A DNA stretch of 10,060 bases from JAXGTD01 sp040775095 (GCA_040775095.1 JAXGTD010000140.1:1-10060), one strand, 5' to 3'; shown: positions 1 through 7,794, counted from the stretch's first letter. The notes: generated by a model not told the origin, from the letters alone. Program-made: numbers and translations.

Positions 1-19
1 GAACGGGGAGGACACGAAC

Positions 20-460
20 ATGGGCGATGAGTACGATCTGGAGCGTTTCGTGCAGGCGCAGACCAACAGCTACCCGGCGGCCCTCGCCGAGATCAAGGCC
101 GGTCGCAAGCGCTCCCACTGGATGTGGTACATCTTCCCGCAGATCGCCGGGCTTGGCTTCAGCCCGATGTCGCAACGCTACGCGATCGGCAGCATCGCGG
201 AGGCGCGGGCCTATCTTGCCCATCCTCTTCTCGGTGCGCGCCTGATCGGCTGTGTCGAGGCCCTGCTCGCGCTCGAGGGGCCATCGGCGCACGAGGTCTT
301 CGGCACGCCCGATGACTGGAAGCTGCGTTCCTGCGCCACGCTCTTCGCCCACGTCTCGCCGGCCGATTCGGTGTTTCACCGGCTGATCGACGTCTATTTC
401 GCGGGGCAGCCGGATGCGAAGACCCTGCGTCTGCTCGGACTCACGCCGGGACAGACCTGA
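20..460 (+). CDS. DUF1810 family protein
   Basis: This 146-residue protein is a near full-length match to my memory of the DUF1810 (calpastatin-like) family, whose members are single-domain proteins of about 140 residues. Diagnostic blocks are HWMWYIFPQIAGLG near residues 33-46, YAI followed by EARAYLAHPLLGARL near 54-75, and VFGTPDDWKLRSCATLF near 93-109. A final TLRLLGL segment also fits the family. I know of no established biochemical activity, so none is assigned. No signal peptide or membrane segment is visible, so it is probably cytoplasmic. The ATG start is supported by a purine-rich GGGGAGGA about 7 nt upstream (5-12). It is followed by 164 bp of non-coding sequence before the next plus-strand gene, so an operon with that gene is possible but not shown. 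Confidence 0.9.
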   Translation: MGDEYDLERFVQAQTNSYPAALAEIKAGRKRSHWMWYIFPQIAGLGFSPMSQRYAIGSIAEARAYLAHPLLGARLIGCVEALLALEGPSAHEVFGTPDDWKLRSCATLFAHVSPADSVFHRLIDVYFAGQPDAKTLRLLGLTPGQT

Positions 461-613
461 GGGGTCCGGCCCGGAGCGATTCGTGCGCGCCGATCCGGTC
501 CCGCGTGGCGCTGGGACGCCCGATTCGCTAGCGCGCCTGGAACCTCCCGCGGCGGCGTGATCCAATTGCTTGTGGCGCTCGCGGCCCCGTTGGTCGCCTC
601 GCCGATCGCCCGG

Positions 614-620
614 AAGGAGG
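614..620 (+). promoter_or_regulatory. strong ribosome binding site fixing a GTG start
   Basis: AAGGAGG is a near-perfect Shine-Dalgarno sequence. It sits four bases before GTG at 625, a slightly short but workable spacing, and decides the start of the small unknown gene. Confidence 0.7.
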
Positions 621-624
621 CGCC

Positions 625-984
625 GTGTCTGAGCTCGAGCCCCAACTGTCATCCGCACTGTCCCGGCTCGCCGAGCTGCTCGCGCGCATCGGGCATCCGC
701 GTGCCGCGGAGGTCGGCGCGCTCCCTGCCCTGCTGCGGACCTCTCCGCTCGAGGCCCTGCACCGACTCGACGCCAACGACTGGTGGGCCGGTGCCGGCTC
801 CCTGGCCGCCGGGACCATGGGCGACAACCCGGGGTTGCCCGATGCGATCTGGCAGAGCGAGGTGCGCGAGTTTCGCGCGTTGATGATCGAGATCGGGGAG
901 CTGCTTCGCGCGCGCGGCGCGGCCAACCCTGGCATCTCCTCCTGGCTACTGGCGTTCAACAACTGGAACGCCGCCGGGGTCTGA
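625..984 (+). CDS. conserved-looking small protein of unknown function
   Basis: This 119-residue protein starts with GTG. The start is chosen because a strong AAGGAGG (614-620) lies four bases upstream. I do not recognise the family with confidence. Residues 1-45 look like an amphipathic helical segment rich in Leu and Ala. The centre holds an aromatic and glycine cluster, DWWAGAGSLA, at about residues 52-61. The second half has a helix (EFRALMIEIGELLRARG) and ends in SSWLLAFNNWN. The GAGSL turn after a helical start faintly recalls small DUF6966-type proteins, but this is a weak impression. There is no signal peptide or transmembrane stretch, which suggests a soluble cytoplasmic protein. Its stop lies only 26 bp from the stop of the convergent minus-strand peptidase gene. 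The ribosome binding site and GC-rich third positions support it being real. Confidence 0.75.
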   Translation: MSELEPQLSSALSRLAELLARIGHPRAAEVGALPALLRTSPLEALHRLDANDWWAGAGSLAAGTMGDNPGLPDAIWQSEVREFRALMIEIGELLRARGAANPGISSWLLAFNNWNAAGV

Positions 985-1010
985 ACCTAGAAAGAGTCGT
1001 TGGACGGTCG

Positions 1011-1448
1011 TCAGCGTGCGTTCGGCGTGGTGTCAAGCAAACGGCACACGAAGCGAATGAAACGGGCAGCCGCCCAGAGCCGATGGCGCAGCGGCACGCG
1101 GATCAGGGCCGGCGCACATTCGCCCCCCACGACCCGACCAACAATCTGCTCGGCGCGCACGGCCCGATCTGGACGCGCCGCGGCGTCCGCCTGGGTGAGC
1201 CATTTCCAGACCCCACGTCGGCGATAACCACCGATGACCCGGTGCAGCAGAAAACCGTCCTCCCCCTGGAGCACGACAACGTCGCCCGGCCAGTAGATGC
1301 GGCGCGGACGGCCCGCCCTCACCTCGGCGCCAGCTCGCACCCACGGGGCCATACACTCGCCGCTCACCCGCAGCCGAACGGAGCCGCCGGCGGCGATCTC
1401 ACGCAGGATCTGGAGCACGACGAGGTGCTTGTCCGACGCCTCAATCAT
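1011..1448 (-). CDS. S24/S26 (SipW-like) peptidase homologue with Cys in place of catalytic Ser
   Basis: The 145-residue protein keeps the order of conserved boxes of signal peptidases of the SipW/Sec11 (S26B) type. RVSGECMAP (about 28-35) matches the catalytic box G-x-S-M-x-P, but with Cys32 where Ser is expected. WPGDVVVLQ (53-61) matches the strand after the active site. LLHRVI (67-72) matches the His-Arg box that supplies the general base in this subgroup. LTQADAAARPD (84-94) matches the usual TKGDAN...D box, with AD instead of GD. QIVGRVVG closes the fold. The usual N-terminal membrane anchor is absent; the C-terminus (about 120-139) is a basic amphipathic or hydrophobic helix. ATG at 1448 is chosen because homology begins soon after it; the frame stays open upstream to 1769, but that part is arginine/proline-rich and overlaps the efflux gene. 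A GTG at 1481 is an alternative, and neither start has a clear ribosome binding site. Whether it is an active protease is unknown. Confidence 0.75.
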   Translation of the reverse strand: MIEASDKHLVVLQILREIAAGGSVRLRVSGECMAPWVRAGAEVRAGRPRRIYWPGDVVVLQGEDGFLLHRVIGGYRRRGVWKWLTQADAAARPDRAVRAEQIVGRVVGGECAPALIRVPLRHRLWAAARFIRFVCRLLDTTPNAR

Positions 1449-1566
1449 TCTCGAGCGGGTCCCCGGCTGCTGCGGCGCCACCGCGGCGCGGCTGTCCGGC
1501 GGCCAGTGCCGTTCCTCCGGCGGCGGCCGCGGGCGGGCGGTGTGGCCATCGCCAAGGCGCGACCCA

Positions 1567-3111
1567 TCAAGGGGAGGACACCGATGGGGCGCCCGGCGCG
1601 ACCTCCCCCACGGGCCGGGCCGGCTGCGCGACCCCCGGGGCCAGGGGGATGGGTGGGGCAAAGGGCCCCTTGCCCCGCACCGGCGCGGGGGCGACCTTGG
1701 CCGCCTCATCCACCCAGCCGCCCCCCATGGCCTTGTAGATGCTGACCAGCGCGGAGAGACTGCCGGCACGGGTCGCGGCCAGGTTCAGCTCCGCCGGGAA
1801 TAGCTGCTGCTCGGCCTGCAGGACGGTCGAGTACGGGACATAGCCCCCGTCGTACTGGAGCTTGGCCAGGCGGGCGTAGTTGCGCAGGGCCTTCACCAGA
1901 CGCTCCTGGGCGAGGTTTTGCTGGACCAGCTTCTGCCGGTCGATCAGGGCGTTGGATACATCGCCGAAGGCCGTTTGGATGACCTGCTGATAGTTGCCCA
2001 GGGCCGCCTTGTGCAGCGCCTCCGCCTGGGCCACCTGCCCTCTGACCGCGCCTGCGGTGAAGATGGGCCCCGCGATGGTACCGGCGTAGCTCCATGTGTT
2101 GGCCGGGCCACTGAACAGACCGGAGAGCTGCGAGCTTGCCCCGCCCAGGGCGCCGGTCAGCGAGATGCTCGGGAAGTACAGGGCCTCGGCCGCCCCGATC
2201 TGGGCATTGGCGCCGATCAATTGCTGCTCGGCCTGCAGGATGTCCGGGCGGCGTGCCAGCAGGTCGGAGGGTACCCCGGCCGGGACCGGCGGCGGGACCA
2301 GGGTCTGGATGCTGCGGCCGCGGGGGATGGGGCCAGGGTTGCGACCGAGCAGAAGCGACAGGGCGTTCTCCGTCTGCGCGATCCGGCGCTCCAGGGCGGG
2401 AATCTGCGCGCTGGCTGTCTCGTATTGGGACTCGGCCTGGGCGACTGCCATCTCCGAGGCCTGGCCGTACTGGAACTGGAGCTGGAACAGGCGCAGCGAC
2501 TCCGCATAGGCGGCCTGGGTCTGTTTCGCGACGCGCAGCTGGTCGTCGAGTCCAAGGAGCTCGATGTAGCTACTGGCCACCGACGCCACCAGGGACAGGA
2601 TGACCCCGCGGCGCGCCTCCCCCGTAGCCAGCAGGTTGGCACGCGCCGCCTCGCTCTGGCGGCGGATACGTCCCCACAGGTCGATCTCCCACGAGGCCCC
2701 TGCCAGAAGCTGGAACTGGTTCTGGGGGTTGGCGACCGTGCTCGGGACCGCGGTGGCGGTGTCCTCGGAGACGCGCTCCCGCGCCCCCTCGCCGTTATAG
2801 CCCACCTGAGGGAAGAGGGGCGAGCGCGCCTGGGCGAGAACGGCGGCGGCGGCCTCGACGTTGGCCGCGGCGATCTGGGCGCTCCAGTTGTGGCCCAAGG
2901 CCTCGATGATCAGGTCGTCGAGCACCGGGTCGTCGAAGAGGCGCCACCACTCGACATTGGCCGTCGCCTTGGTGGTCGCGGGCTCGAAGCGGTACTCCGC
3001 CGGGGCATCGACCTTAGGCCGGACATAGTCGGGTCCGACCATGCAGCCGGCCACCAGCAGGGTCGCGGCCATGGATGCAACCAGTGGCAGACGCAGACTG
3101 GGGCAGCGCAT
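1567..3111 (-). CDS. RND efflux outer-membrane factor lipoprotein (NodT/OprM family)
   Basis: This 514-residue protein forms the outer-membrane channel of the tripartite pump encoded here. It has a signal peptide with lipobox LVAGC (Cys23), followed by MVGPDYVRP, the classic start of mature OprM/NodT lipoproteins. Two outer-membrane efflux repeats follow. Hallmarks are WEIDLWGRIRR (141-151), SDLLARRPDILQAEQQL (282-298), GAAEALYFPSISLTG (306-320) and the second-repeat ending SIYKAMGGGW (457-466). Family members normally end close to GGGW; this one continues for 48 Pro/Ala/Gly-rich residues (467-514). The ATG lies one base after the TGA of the pump gene, with GGAG at 3121-3124 inside the pump's last codons. 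Translation of the two is therefore probably coupled. It is the last gene of the efflux operon proper. Confidence 0.96.
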   Translation of the reverse strand: MRCPSLRLPLVASMAATLLVAGCMVGPDYVRPKVDAPAEYRFEPATTKATANVEWWRLFDDPVLDDLIIEALGHNWSAQIAAANVEAAAAVLAQARSPLFPQVGYNGEGARERVSEDTATAVPSTVANPQNQFQLLAGASWEIDLWGRIRRQSEAARANLLATGEARRGVILSLVASVASSYIELLGLDDQLRVAKQTQAAYAESLRLFQLQFQYGQASEMAVAQAESQYETASAQIPALERRIAQTENALSLLLGRNPGPIPRGRSIQTLVPPPVPAGVPSDLLARRPDILQAEQQLIGANAQIGAAEALYFPSISLTGALGGASSQLSGLFSGPANTWSYAGTIAGPIFTAGAVRGQVAQAEALHKAALGNYQQVIQTAFGDVSNALIDRQKLVQQNLAQERLVKALRNYARLAKLQYDGGYVPYSTVLQAEQQLFPAELNLAATRAGSLSALVSIYKAMGGGWVDEAAKVAPAPVRGKGPFAPPIPLAPGVAQPARPVGEVAPGAPSVSSP

Positions 3112-3112
3112 C

Positions 3113-6100
3113 TCAGGCGTCTCCAGCCGGATTGGCCGGGGCTGTCCCCTGAGCGGGGGCGGCGGGCGTCACCCCGGCCGGCGGCCCTTCACCTGCCACC
3201 GCGTCACGCCCGGACTGCGCATTCTTGCCACCCGCCCCACCGAATAGCCGGGCGCTCAGGGTCCCCAACAGCCAGTAGAACATCGGGATGAAGAAGATGG
3301 CGATCACGGTCGCCGCCAGGGTGCCGCCGATGACACCGGTGCCGATGGAGTGGCGGCTGTTGGCCGAGGCCCCGGTTGCGATCGCCAGAGGCAGGGTGCC
3401 GAGTATGAAGGCGAACGAGGTCATGACGATTGGCCGCAGGCGTAGATGCGCGGCCTCCGCCGCGGCATCGAAGAACGACTTGCCCTCGTTGCGGTTGAGC
3501 TCCACCGCGAACTCGACGATCAGGATGGCGTTCTTGGCAGCGAGGCCAACCAGGGTCAGCAGCCCGATCTGGAAGTAGATGTCGTTATCGAGCCCGCGCA
3601 GTGCGATGGCGACCAGCGCCCCCAGGATGGCGAACGGGACCGCCATCATGACGCCAATCGGCAGCGACCAGGACTCGTACTGGGCGGCCAGGATCAGGAA
3701 CACAAAGATCAGGCCAAAGATGAAGGCGATCGCCGAGGTCGAGCCCGAGCTGACCTCCTCGCGGGCCTCGCCTGCCCACTCGAAGCCGTAGCCCGAGGGC
3801 ATGACCTCCTCGGCCACGGCCTGGATGGCGGCCAACGCGGCCCCGGAGCTGACCCCCGGGGCCGGGGCCCCATTGATGGCGATGGCCGGGTAGTTGTTGA
3901 ACCGCGTCACCAGATCCGGGCCAATCACGTACCGGGTCGTGACCAGACCCGAAAGGGGGATCATCTTTCCTTCGTTGTTCTTGACGTAGAACTTACCGAT
4001 GTCATCCGGGGTCATCCGATAGCTGGGCTCGGCCTGGAGCACGACCTGGTAGAGGCGCGAGTCCTTCGGGAACTGGCTCACGTAGAGTGACCCGAACATG
4101 GTCTGCAGCGTGCTGTAGACGTCCTGCACCGGCACGCCGAGGACCTCCGCCTTCTCCCGGTCCACCTCCGCCAACATCTGCTGGCCGTTGGCGCGGATGG
4201 TGGTATTGATGCCCGCGAGCTCGGGTCGGGTCTTGGCCTTCTCGATGATCTTCTGGACCACCTCGTAGAGCTGGCCGTAGCTTCCCTCCCCCTTCTGCTC
4301 GATCCACATCTGGAACCCGGCGGTGACGCCGAGCCCCGGGATGGCGGGGGGGTTGATCGGCACCACCAGCCCCCCCTGGATGGGAAAGAATTCACGTCGA
4401 CCGTCGGCGATCACCGCATCCGCGGACAGGGCCGGCGTCTGGCGCTCCTCGTAGTCCTTCAGCGCGACGAACAACACACCGAAATTGGTCTTGAGCTGTG
4501 AGTCGATCAGGCTGTATCCGTCTACCTGAGAGACGTTCGCCACCGCCGGATTGGCCTTCATGATGGCCGCCGCCTGGCTCCCGACGTCGCCGGTCCGGCT
4601 CAGGCTGGCGGAGTCCGGGAGAAAGTAGGCGACGAAGATATAGCCCTGGTCTTCCTCGGGCACGAAGGCCGTGGGCAGCGAACGGAACAGCCAGACCGTC
4701 CCGCCGACGACCAGGGCCAACGCGGTGAGCCCAACAAACCAGTGGCGCATGACCCATTTCACGCCGCTGACATAGCCCGTGGTCAGCCGATCGAAGGTGT
4801 CGTCGAACCACTTGAAGAAGCCCTTCTTCTCGCCCTGCTTGGCCTTGATGAGCAGGGCCGCCAGCGCTGGCGACAGGGTGAGCGCGATCAGACCGGAGAA
4901 CACCACCGAGATGGCGATGGTCACCGCGAACTGCTTGTAGAGCGCGCCGGTGATACCCCCCAGGAAGGCCACCGGCAGAAACACGGCATTGAGCACCAAC
5001 ACCACCGCGATCACCGGCCCACTGACCTCCTCCATGGCCCGCTTGGCCGCCGCGTTCGGCGTCAGTCCGTACTGCACCATGTTGCGCTCGGTGTTCTCCA
5101 CCACGACGATGGCGTCGTCGACCACGAGCCCGATGGCGAGGATCATCCCGAACAGGGTCAGCATGTTGATCGAAAAACCCACGACCAGCATGCCGATCAG
5201 GGCGCCGAGGATCGAGACCGGCACCGCCAGGGTCGGGATGATGGTCAGGCGCAAGCTGTGCAGGAAGACGAAGACGACCAGCACGACGAGCATCACCGCC
5301 TCGTAGAAGGTCTTGATCACCTCGTCGATGGACGCCTGCACGAATTTCGTCGTATCCAGCGCGATGGCGTAATCCAGACCGGCGGGAAAGCTCTTGGAGA
5401 GCTCCGCCAGGGTCGCGCGCACGTCCTTCGAGACCTGGAGCGCATTGGCGCCGGGTTGCTGATAGACCGCGATCAAGGTCGCCGGTTTGCCCTCATAGTT
5501 GGTGTTGAGCGCGTAGCTCTGGGCACCCAGCTCGACGTAGCCGACGTCCTTCACCCGCACCAGCGCGGCGTTCTGGTTGTCGGCCCGCAGGATCATGTTC
5601 TCGAACTGGACGGGCTCCGTGATGGTCCCCGTCGTCACCGGGAAGGTCTGCGGGACCGGATAGGGCGTCGGGCTGTCGCCGATCCGGCCCACCGCGAACT
5701 GCTGATTCTGCTGCTGAACCACGTTGGCGATGTCGCTCGTGGTGATACCGAGCTGGGCCATGCGGTCCGGCTTGAGCCAGACGCGCATGGCGTAGTCGGG
5801 GACGCCGAAGATCGAGGCCTGATTGGCCCCATTGATCCGGTTGATGGTGCTCAGGATCTGGGTGTTGGTGTAATTGGAAATGAAGTCCTTATCGAGGCTT
5901 CCGTCGGGGGAGTAGAACCCCAGCACCATCAGGAAGGTGTTGGTCTTCTGGACGACATCCACCCCCTGGGCCTGAACCGACTGGGGCAATTGTGCCATCG
6001 CCTGGCTCACCCGATTCTGCACGTCGACCTGGGCCAGCTCGGGGTCGGTATCGATGGTGAAGTAGATCGTCAGCGTATAGTTGCCCGTCGAGGAGCTGGT

Positions 6101-6343
6101 GGACGACATGTAGAGCATGTTCGTCGCCCCATTCACCTGCTGCTCGATGGGCGCACCTACGTTCTGTGCCACCAGCGTGGCATTCGCCCCCGGGTAGGTC
6201 GCGGTCACCTGAATCTGAATCGGGGTGATCTGGGGATACTGGGCGATGGGCAACTGCGTCATCGCCACCAGCCCGGCGATGGTGATGATCAGCGCGATGA
6301 CGGCCGAGAAGATCGGCCGGTCGATAAAGAAATGCGAGAACAT
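3113..6343 (-). CDS. HAE1-type RND multidrug efflux pump, inner-membrane transporter
   Basis: This 1076-residue proton/drug antiporter of the AcrB/MexB class exports hydrophobic and amphiphilic compounds from periplasm and membrane. It begins with the standard MFSHFFIDRPIFSAVIAL and first membrane helix (about 9-28). A large periplasmic loop follows, then helices 2-6 (about 340-500), a second periplasmic loop, and helices 8-12 (about 868-1030). The proton-relay residues are present: Asp409 and Asp410 in GLVVDDAIVVVEN (helix 4), and Lys937 in LVGLAAKNAILIVEF (helix 10). The tail after residue 1034 is about 40 residues rich in Ala, Gly and Pro. The start lies 17 nt after the adaptor stop with only a weak ribosome binding site, so coupling with the adaptor is likely. 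Substrates cannot be read from the sequence. It pairs with the adaptor and outer-membrane factor on either side. Confidence 0.98.
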   Translation of the reverse strand: MFSHFFIDRPIFSAVIALIITIAGLVAMTQLPIAQYPQITPIQIQVTATYPGANATLVAQNVGAPIEQQVNGATNMLYMSSTSSSTGNYTLTIYFTIDTDPELAQVDVQNRVSQAMAQLPQSVQAQGVDVVQKTNTFLMVLGFYSPDGSLDKDFISNYTNTQILSTINRINGANQASIFGVPDYAMRVWLKPDRMAQLGITTSDIANVVQQQNQQFAVGRIGDSPTPYPVPQTFPVTTGTITEPVQFENMILRADNQNAALVRVKDVGYVELGAQSYALNTNYEGKPATLIAVYQQPGANALQVSKDVRATLAELSKSFPAGLDYAIALDTTKFVQASIDEVIKTFYEAVMLVVLVVFVFLHSLRLTIIPTLAVPVSILGALIGMLVVGFSINMLTLFGMILAIGLVVDDAIVVVENTERNMVQYGLTPNAAAKRAMEEVSGPVIAVVLVLNAVFLPVAFLGGITGALYKQFAVTIAISVVFSGLIALTLSPALAALLIKAKQGEKKGFFKWFDDTFDRLTTGYVSGVKWVMRHWFVGLTALALVVGGTVWLFRSLPTAFVPEEDQGYIFVAYFLPDSASLSRTGDVGSQAAAIMKANPAVANVSQVDGYSLIDSQLKTNFGVLFVALKDYEERQTPALSADAVIADGRREFFPIQGGLVVPINPPAIPGLGVTAGFQMWIEQKGEGSYGQLYEVVQKIIEKAKTRPELAGINTTIRANGQQMLAEVDREKAEVLGVPVQDVYSTLQTMFGSLYVSQFPKDSRLYQVVLQAEPSYRMTPDDIGKFYVKNNEGKMIPLSGLVTTRYVIGPDLVTRFNNYPAIAINGAPAPGVSSGAALAAIQAVAEEVMPSGYGFEWAGEAREEVSSGSTSAIAFIFGLIFVFLILAAQYESWSLPIGVMMAVPFAILGALVAIALRGLDNDIYFQIGLLTLVGLAAKNAILIVEFAVELNRNEGKSFFDAAAEAAHLRLRPIVMTSFAFILGTLPLAIATGASANSRHSIGTGVIGGTLAATVIAIFFIPMFYWLLGTLSARLFGGAGGKNAQSGRDAVAGEGPPAGVTPAAPAQGTAPANPAGDA

Positions 6344-6360
6344 GACCTGGGCCCCCGCGG

Positions 6361-7539
6361 CTACGGCGTGGCGTTGGCGGAGGCGTTTGCCGCGGCTGAG
6401 GCAGAAGCCGAGCCGCTCGCGTCGCCATCCAGGGTCTTGGTCACCTTGACCTGGGCCCCGGGGGTGATGTGGACCACACCGTCGACCACGACCCGGTCGC
6501 CGGCCTGGAGCCCGCCGGTAATGAACCAGTCATTGCCGTGCCAGGGACCGACCTGGACCGGGCGGATCGCGGCCTTGTCGTCCTTGTCCACCAGGACGAC
6601 GAAGTGGCCCTTGGCCCCTTGAAGCACCGCCGCCTGGGGAACCACGATGGCGTTGGGGCGCACGGCCCCGGAGATGCGGACCCGCACGAACTGTCCCGGG
6701 CGTAACACGCCGTCGGGGTTGGGCAGGGTGGCCCGCAGCAGGAATGTGCCGGTATCCACGTTGTAATCGGCATTGGCAAAGGTGATATGGCCCTGATGGG
6801 GAAACACACTGCCGTCGGCCAGCACCACGTCCACCAGGAACTCGTCACGGACCGGTACCCGAAGCTCCCCCGTGTCGCGCTCGGTACGAAAGCGCTGCAT
6901 GTCGTTCTCCGACACGCTGAAGTCCACCCAGAGGCTGTCGATCTGGGCGACATAGGTCAGCAGGCTGTTGGCGGACGAGACATAGGACCCGTCCTGGACC
7001 TGGGCATAACTGGACAGGCCGGTCACGGGGGACGTGATCGTCGTGTAGCCGAGATTCAATTGCGCCTGCAGGACCTGGGCCTTGGCGGTATCCACCGCGG
7101 CGGCCGCCGCTTGCTGCTGGCCGATCGCGTCGTCGAGGTCCTTCTGGCTCAGGGCCTTCTGGGCCGTCAGGGGCCGAACCCGGGCGAGGTTGTCATTGGC
7201 CGTTTGCAGTCGCGCCTGTTGCTGGCCAAGTGCCCCCTTGGCCGCATCCAACTCGGCCTGAAACGGCCTGGGGTCCTGCTGGAACATCACGTCGCCGGCC
7301 TTGACCAGACTGCCCTCGGTGTAGACCCGGCGATCCAGGAAGCCGTCCACCCGGGCGCGGATCTGTACCTGGCGGGTACTCTCCGTTTGGCCGACGTACT
7401 CGAAGGTCACCGGAATGTCGCGGGGGACGATCTTGAGGACCGTGACCTCCGCGGGGGGGACGGCCCGGGGCTTGGCCTCCTGCTTCCCGCAACCCGCCAG
7501 CAGGGCGGGCACCGTCAGGGCGATCAACAACCAACGCAT
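6361..7539 (-). CDS. RND efflux periplasmic adaptor lipoprotein (membrane fusion protein, AcrA/MexA family)
   Basis: This 392-residue adaptor bridges the inner-membrane pump and the outer-membrane channel. A short signal peptide ends in lipobox LLAGC (Cys17). The mature start is CGKQ, close to my memory of MexA (CGKS). Lys at position +3 recalls the inner-membrane retention rule described for Pseudomonas lipoproteins. Domains in order are: a first lipoyl half with QVQIRARVDGFLDRRVYTEGSLVKAGD (described here as residues 57-83), an alpha hairpin at about 93-165, a second lipoyl half with TTITSPVTGL (166-175), a beta barrel at about 200-290, and a membrane-proximal domain from 293 to 370. Residues 371-392 are an unusual Ser/Ala/Asn-rich tail. 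TGGAG about 8 nt upstream supports the ATG at 7539. It is the first gene of the efflux operon. Confidence 0.96.
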   Translation of the reverse strand: MRWLLIALTVPALLAGCGKQEAKPRAVPPAEVTVLKIVPRDIPVTFEYVGQTESTRQVQIRARVDGFLDRRVYTEGSLVKAGDVMFQQDPRPFQAELDAAKGALGQQQARLQTANDNLARVRPLTAQKALSQKDLDDAIGQQQAAAAAVDTAKAQVLQAQLNLGYTTITSPVTGLSSYAQVQDGSYVSSANSLLTYVAQIDSLWVDFSVSENDMQRFRTERDTGELRVPVRDEFLVDVVLADGSVFPHQGHITFANADYNVDTGTFLLRATLPNPDGVLRPGQFVRVRISGAVRPNAIVVPQAAVLQGAKGHFVVLVDKDDKAAIRPVQVGPWHGNDWFITGGLQAGDRVVVDGVVHITPGAQVKVTKTLDGDASGSASASAAANASANATP

Positions 7540-7585
7540 GTCGGTGATTCTCCAGTCTGGTCAGCGAGGGAACGGATCCGCTCGC

Positions 7586-7614
7586 ATTAGAGCCCATGTG
7601 TCGCCATGGGGGAA
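7586..7614 (-). promoter_or_regulatory. candidate promoter of the efflux operon
   Basis: On the minus strand TCTAAT (7591-7586) matches five of six bases of a sigma-70 -10 box. A weak -35, TTCCCC (7614-7609), lies 17 bp upstream. Transcription would start near 7579, about 40 nt before the adaptor ATG. The weak -35 is what one expects of an inducible promoter. The assignment is by eye and unproven. Confidence 0.4.
7593..7610. promoter_or_regulatory. operator-like inverted repeat in the efflux promoter spacer
   Basis: CCCATG (7593-7598) and CATGGG (7605-7610) are perfect inverted arms separated by 6 bp. The repeat occupies the spacer between the proposed -10 and -35 boxes of the efflux operon, a typical place for a TetR-, MarR- or MerR-type regulator to bind. 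No such regulator is encoded next to it in this window. Confidence 0.4.
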
Positions 7615-7719
7615 GCCGCGCGCGCATCGCGTCGCCTTCCCCGTGCGGGAGATCGCCGGGCTGCAGAGGCGGTGCGCATCGGCGCGGAGGAGTGAACCAC
7701 CCCGAAGGTGCCAACGCCC

Positions 7720-7739
7720 GCGGCCCGAGCTCGGGCCGC
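7720..7739. repeat. perfect 20-bp GC-rich palindrome
   Basis: GCGGCCCGAGCTCGGGCCGC reads identically on both strands. As RNA it would fold into an 8-bp stem with an AGCT loop. It is 181 bp upstream of the efflux adaptor start. It could be a regulator site or a transcript-end hairpin; there is no adjacent T-run. Confidence 0.6.
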
Positions 7740-7780
7740 CTCGTTCTGCGTTCTGCCCCCTTGCCTGGCCAAACCAGCGC

Positions 7781-7794
7781 CGCACCCGGGTGCG
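7781..7794. repeat. perfect 14-bp palindrome
   Basis: CGCACCCGGGTGCG is its own reverse complement. It lies 41 bp from the end of the larger palindrome at 7720-7739, in the same non-coding stretch. Its sequence differs from the larger one, so the two are not copies of one site. Confidence 0.5.

Noticed and set aside
783..1745. A 320-codon plus-strand open frame
   Set aside because: It overlaps the small GTG-start gene and runs antisense to the peptidase. Its composition is Arg/Pro/Ala-rich with no domain.
1449..1769. N-terminal extension of the peptidase frame
   Set aside because: The frame is open to 1769, but the added 107 residues are Arg/Pro-rich, overlap the 3' end of the outer-membrane factor, and precede a good ATG where family homology begins.
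1918..3291. A 457-codon open frame on the plus strand
   Set aside because: It is antisense to the outer-membrane factor, which has all family motifs. The shadow has a low-complexity Gly/Arg/Leu composition.
4742..6622. A 626-codon open frame on the plus strand
   Set aside because: It lies antisense to the RND pump and the end of the adaptor. Its His/Asp/Arg/Gly-rich composition is typical of a shadow frame opposite a GC-rich gene, and it has no recognisable domain.
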